From assembly GCA_037176885.1 (NCBI GenBank), contig JAWWNJ010000006.1, positions 1,116,001-1,180,000 on the forward strand: a stretch of DNA of 64,000 bases, read 5' to 3'. How positions within the stretch are numbered: position 1 is the stretch's first letter; each line of letters opens with the position of its first letter. The notes beneath the pieces were generated by a model. That model was not told the DNA's origin. It saw nothing but the letters and a program-made list of their open reading frames with translations, and did no database searches. Origin of the DNA: Favolaschia claudopus (Eukaryota; Basidiomycota; Agaricomycetes; Agaricales; Mycenaceae). The translations under genes and the position numbers were made by a program. Of the stretch, positions 61,706 through 64,000 are shown piece by piece.

Positions 61706-64000
61706 TACCGGCGTCCTCGATCGCTCCCAAGACCTTGTCTAGATGATCTATGTGTTCTTCGTAAGATTTCGAGTACACCACTATATCATCGATATAGACT
61801 AAACAGAAGATCCACAAGTAAGGCGCGAGGATCCCTTGCATCAGTCTCTGAAAGATCGAGGGCCCGTTTCGAAGACCGAATGGCATTCGCTTGAATTGCC
61901 ATAACCCGTTATGTGTTCTGAAAGCCGTCTTTTCCACACTCTCATCGTCCATGTCAATTTGGGTGAATCCTGAAAGAGCGTCCAGAGACGACATGACTTG
62001 AGCTCCCGAAAGAGCTTGCAAGATTTCGCTTTGCCTTGGTAGAGGAAATTCGTCGGCGATGGTTACTGCGTTCAGTTTTCGATAATCCACGCAGAACCGA
62101 GGCTTCCCGTTGCGGTAAGCAATCACGACGGGCGCGCTCCATGGACTTTTCGACGGCTCAATCACTCCCATCTCAAACCACTTCGTCATCTGCTCATCCA
62201 TCACCGCTCGTTTGGCCGGGGAGCTCCCGTACATGGGGACCGCGATGGGTGTCTGCCCTTCGACCGTCCGTATGTGCGCTTTCATGGGGTGATTACCCAG
62301 TCTCCCGTCGAATCCGAACGCGTTTACCCTCTTCTCCAGCATAGCCCATGCTCTTTCCTCCAGATGGGCAGGCAAGTTACCCACGTCGATTAACGTGCGC
62401 ATTTTGGATGAAGCATACTCCTCTGTGTCTGGCAAGGCCGCGGTCTTCGGCCCATATTCTTCCTCAATTTCCTGGTCTTGCGGAGGAACTCCCGATCCGG
62501 CATCAGTTCTAACAAAAGGAGCTTTTCCCTCGGGAGCGGACGCGCCATCGGCCTTTGCTCCTTCCGTTTCACTCTCGGCGTCTTTGGACTGGGACTCGAT
62601 GAGGCTGATGTAAACTTGTGCCATCTTCGTCATGTTCTCCAAATGCTCTTGGTCTTTCGGTTGATCGAAGAATTTCTCCGGGTCTACTATCTGACCAATG
62701 ATTTCCCCTTTGCGAATCATTCTGGGCTTGGTAGAAATGTTGGCGCAAGGAACGATTGGAGTAGAAGCGTTAATCAAAACGTTAGGAATAGCGAAATATT
62801 CATTCGATTGCCCTGGTAGAATGGTTCTCTCCACCATCCAGTCCTTTTCCTCTCCAAACATCCCAGTTACTCGGACGTTCTTAGATTCCTCGGGACGGAT
62901 TTTGTAATCCTGGGCAGCCCTAATGTAAGTTTGTTCCTCCGCCATCCTTTTTCGCTTCAACTTCCTCTTCTTTTGATTCAAGCGATGCAGCTTAGCTCTG
63001 GCTATTTTGTTTGCCGCAGCCTCGACCACTTGAGCCAGTCTCCAGTCGGGGTTTCTTTCTACCGGTTGAGCTTTCACTGTGTGCCCTGCTACGTCTACGA
63101 ACGTCCCTTCCTCTGTGTTTCGTCGCACCGTCAAGTTATAGGTTAAATGAAAATCTTCTCCCAGTAGAACGGGGACTGTCATGTCTGGGACCACGTAAGC
63201 CTCGGCCTCCATTTCGAGAGTTTCTCCAGTTTCGGACAAGACCAAGACGGGGATAGTAACATATCCTTCTATCTTCGATCCTCCCGACGTCAACTGGCAG
63301 AGATTCATCTTGGCGCCTATTTTCAATCCAGGCCTAACCTTCAAACTTTCCAAGTATTCCTTCGATATCAGCGTAATATCGGCGCACGAATCCAGTCGCA
63401 AGTCAGTAATGGGATTTAAGGAGGAAGCCATCCATCCCTTCATCGACAAGACTGATACTCCTACGGAAGATTGTCCCGGGGCTCGCACTCGCTTCTTCGG
63501 TATCCGAACTGGGAGAAGCTTCGGAGGAGAGGGTGGCATATCACTACATGGAGCGGCCTTTCTGGTACGGTAAGCCTCTCTTATATCCTCGTCGTCTTCC
63601 TCCTCATCCGACTCCTCGTCCGGAAGGAGAGGGGGGAGATCCCAAGCCAACCGTCCCTCATCGTCCCATTCGTCCACTTCCTCGACTACTTCGGTCTCTA
63701 AGTTCACAGGGACCAACTCTACTTCATCGTCGTCCAGCCCATCCACTCTCTCTAAGATTGCCGTGGTTCGCATAGCTTCCTTAGGTCTCGGTCGGTACTC
63801 CTCATCCTCCACTTCTTCTACCGTTACTGACCGCTTCCTTACGGAATCCACCGAGCCTTCCTCACCGGACTTACGCGATTCCTCAAACCCCATTTCACTT
63901 GAATTGGTTGGTCTGAGGGGCGTCGCTGCCTTCCTAAAATCCGATCTCGGCAATGCAGAGAAATCCACCTGTGAGTTTGCAACCAAGCGGCTGACCAATA
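61635..64000 (-). CDS. pol: protease and reverse transcriptase part of E polyprotein (partial, Gag outside window)
   Basis: Open from the right edge of the window. It has an acidic linker, then the protease (LRLDSCADITLI, again Cys in place of the active-site Gly). A protease flap-like segment (VVPDMTVPVLLGEDF), a basic spacer and the block FAIPNVLINASTP..PRMIRKGEIIG shared with D follow. The RT comes next (KPRFCVDYRKLNAV, SLDALSGFTQ, MPFGLRNGPS, LVYIDDIVVYS near 61795). The natural continuation is lost at about 61700, where one extra T on the minus strand turns ITLSPTKC into ITSVTYQM, and the frame runs to a chance stop at 61635. Confidence 0.8.
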   Translation of the reverse strand, partial: LVSRLVANSQVDFSALPRSDFRKAATPLRPTNSSEMGFEESRKSGEEGSVDSVRKRSVTVEEVEDEEYRPRPKEAMRTTAILERVDGLDDDEVELVPVNLETEVVEEVDEWDDEGRLAWDLPPLLPDEESDEEEDDEDIREAYRTRKAAPCSDMPPSPPKLLPVRIPKKRVRAPGQSSVGVSVLSMKGWMASSLNPITDLRLDSCADITLISKEYLESLKVRPGLKIGAKMNLCQLTSGGSKIEGYVTIPVLVLSETGETLEMEAEAYVVPDMTVPVLLGEDFHLTYNLTVRRNTEEGTFVDVAGHTVKAQPVERNPDWRLAQVVEAAANKIARAKLHRLNQKKRKLKRKRMAEEQTYIRAAQDYKIRPEESKNVRVTGMFGEEKDWMVERTILPGQSNEYFAIPNVLINASTPIVPCANISTKPRMIRKGEIIGQIVDPEKFFDQPKDQEHLENMTKMAQVYISLIESQSKDAESETEGAKADGASAPEGKAPFVRTDAGSGVPPQDQEIEEEYGPKTAALPDTEEYASSKMRTLIDVGNLPAHLEERAWAMLEKRVNAFGFDGRLGNHPMKAHIRTVEGQTPIAVPMYGSSPAKRAVMDEQMTKWFEMGVIEPSKSPWSAPVVIAYRNGKPRFCVDYRKLNAVTIADEFPLPRQSEILQALSGAQVMSSLDALSGFTQIDMDDESVEKTAFRTHNGLWQFKRMPFGLRNGPSIFQRLMQGILAPYLWIFCLVYIDDIVVYSKSYEEHIDHLDKVLGAIEDAGITSVTYQMPSVLWLDPPVRTQSL

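Larger units (their letters stand above)
55185..64000 (-). mobile_element. Ty3/gypsy chromovirus E, 5' part outside the window
   Basis: Same order as D: (Gag), protease, RT, RNase H, integrase, chromodomain, spacer, ORF3, polypurine tract, LTR. One base too many near 61700 breaks pol. It is related to D but clearly diverged at protein level, so they are different subfamilies. Confidence 0.8.

Noticed and set aside
1..64000. CRISPR arrays, operons, riboswitches, Shine-Dalgarno sites
   Set aside because: The sequence is clearly eukaryotic (spliced genes, fungal transposons) and no regularly spaced short repeat array is present.

Overview
The window looks like accessory, transposon-dense DNA of a basidiomycete fungus, most likely an Agaricomycete. 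The grounds are two KDZ (Kyakuja-Dileera-Zisupton) DNA-transposase genes with the CxC2-type cysteine cluster, introns of about 45-60 nt with GT..AG ends and CTAAT/CTAAC-type branch sites, chromodomain-bearing Ty3/gypsy elements, and mushroom-type conserved hypothetical genes. I recognised no housekeeping gene, tRNA gene or rRNA gene.

Layout. 1-4.7 kb: 3' end of an unknown gene, then KDZ transposase copy 1 (+). 5.1-11.5 kb: element A, a 5'-truncated gypsy pol (+, one frameshift) followed by two intron-containing genes on the opposite strand, one with a Zn2Cys6-like cluster. 11.9-18.2 kb: a three-gene module (M1 conserved protein, M3 Gly/Trp-rich protein, M2 RNase H1 N-terminal/viroplasmin-domain protein). 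The last intron of M2 carries a 1.9-kb TIR transposon, which itself holds a captured gene fragment and a gypsy LTR fragment. 18.6-23.4 kb: a small multi-exon gene and KDZ copy 2 (+). 23.9-30.3 kb: element B, with 375-bp direct repeats at both ends differing by two transitions, a polypurine tract, no pol, and again two intron-containing antisense genes, one with a Zn2Cys6 pattern. 30.3-36.6 kb: region C, an intact Gag gene (-) with two zinc knuckles, surrounded by several kb of apparently non-coding DNA full of CCGGAGGAA/CCGGACGAA-like words, ending in about 185-bp tandem repeats. 36.6-47.2 kb: element D (-), a Gag-pol chromovirus with a collagen-like tract in Gag, two frameshifts, and a third ORF downstream of integrase. 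48.8-53.3 kb: a second copy of the M1/M2/M3 module plus one further gene. 54.2-55.1 kb: a small gene and an orphan CxC motif. 55.2-64.0 kb: element E (-), a relative of D with a putative 3' LTR, ORF3, chromodomain pol with one frameshift, and its 5' part outside the window.

How parts may work together. The most interesting possibility is in elements A and B. Both carry the palindrome CCGCGG about ten times more often than the rest of the window (16 copies in 6.5 kb and about 20 in 6.4 kb), and both encode an antisense protein with a Zn2Cys6-type spacing of cysteines. Proteins of that class bind CGG triplets, and CCGCGG is an everted CGG pair. A self-targeting regulator, analogous in logic to VANDAL anti-silencing proteins in plants, is a testable hypothesis and not something the sequence proves. 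Other items are the repeated M1/M2/M3 module, the conserved ORF3 of D and E in the env position, and the transposon inserted at the branch site of a 51-nt intron.
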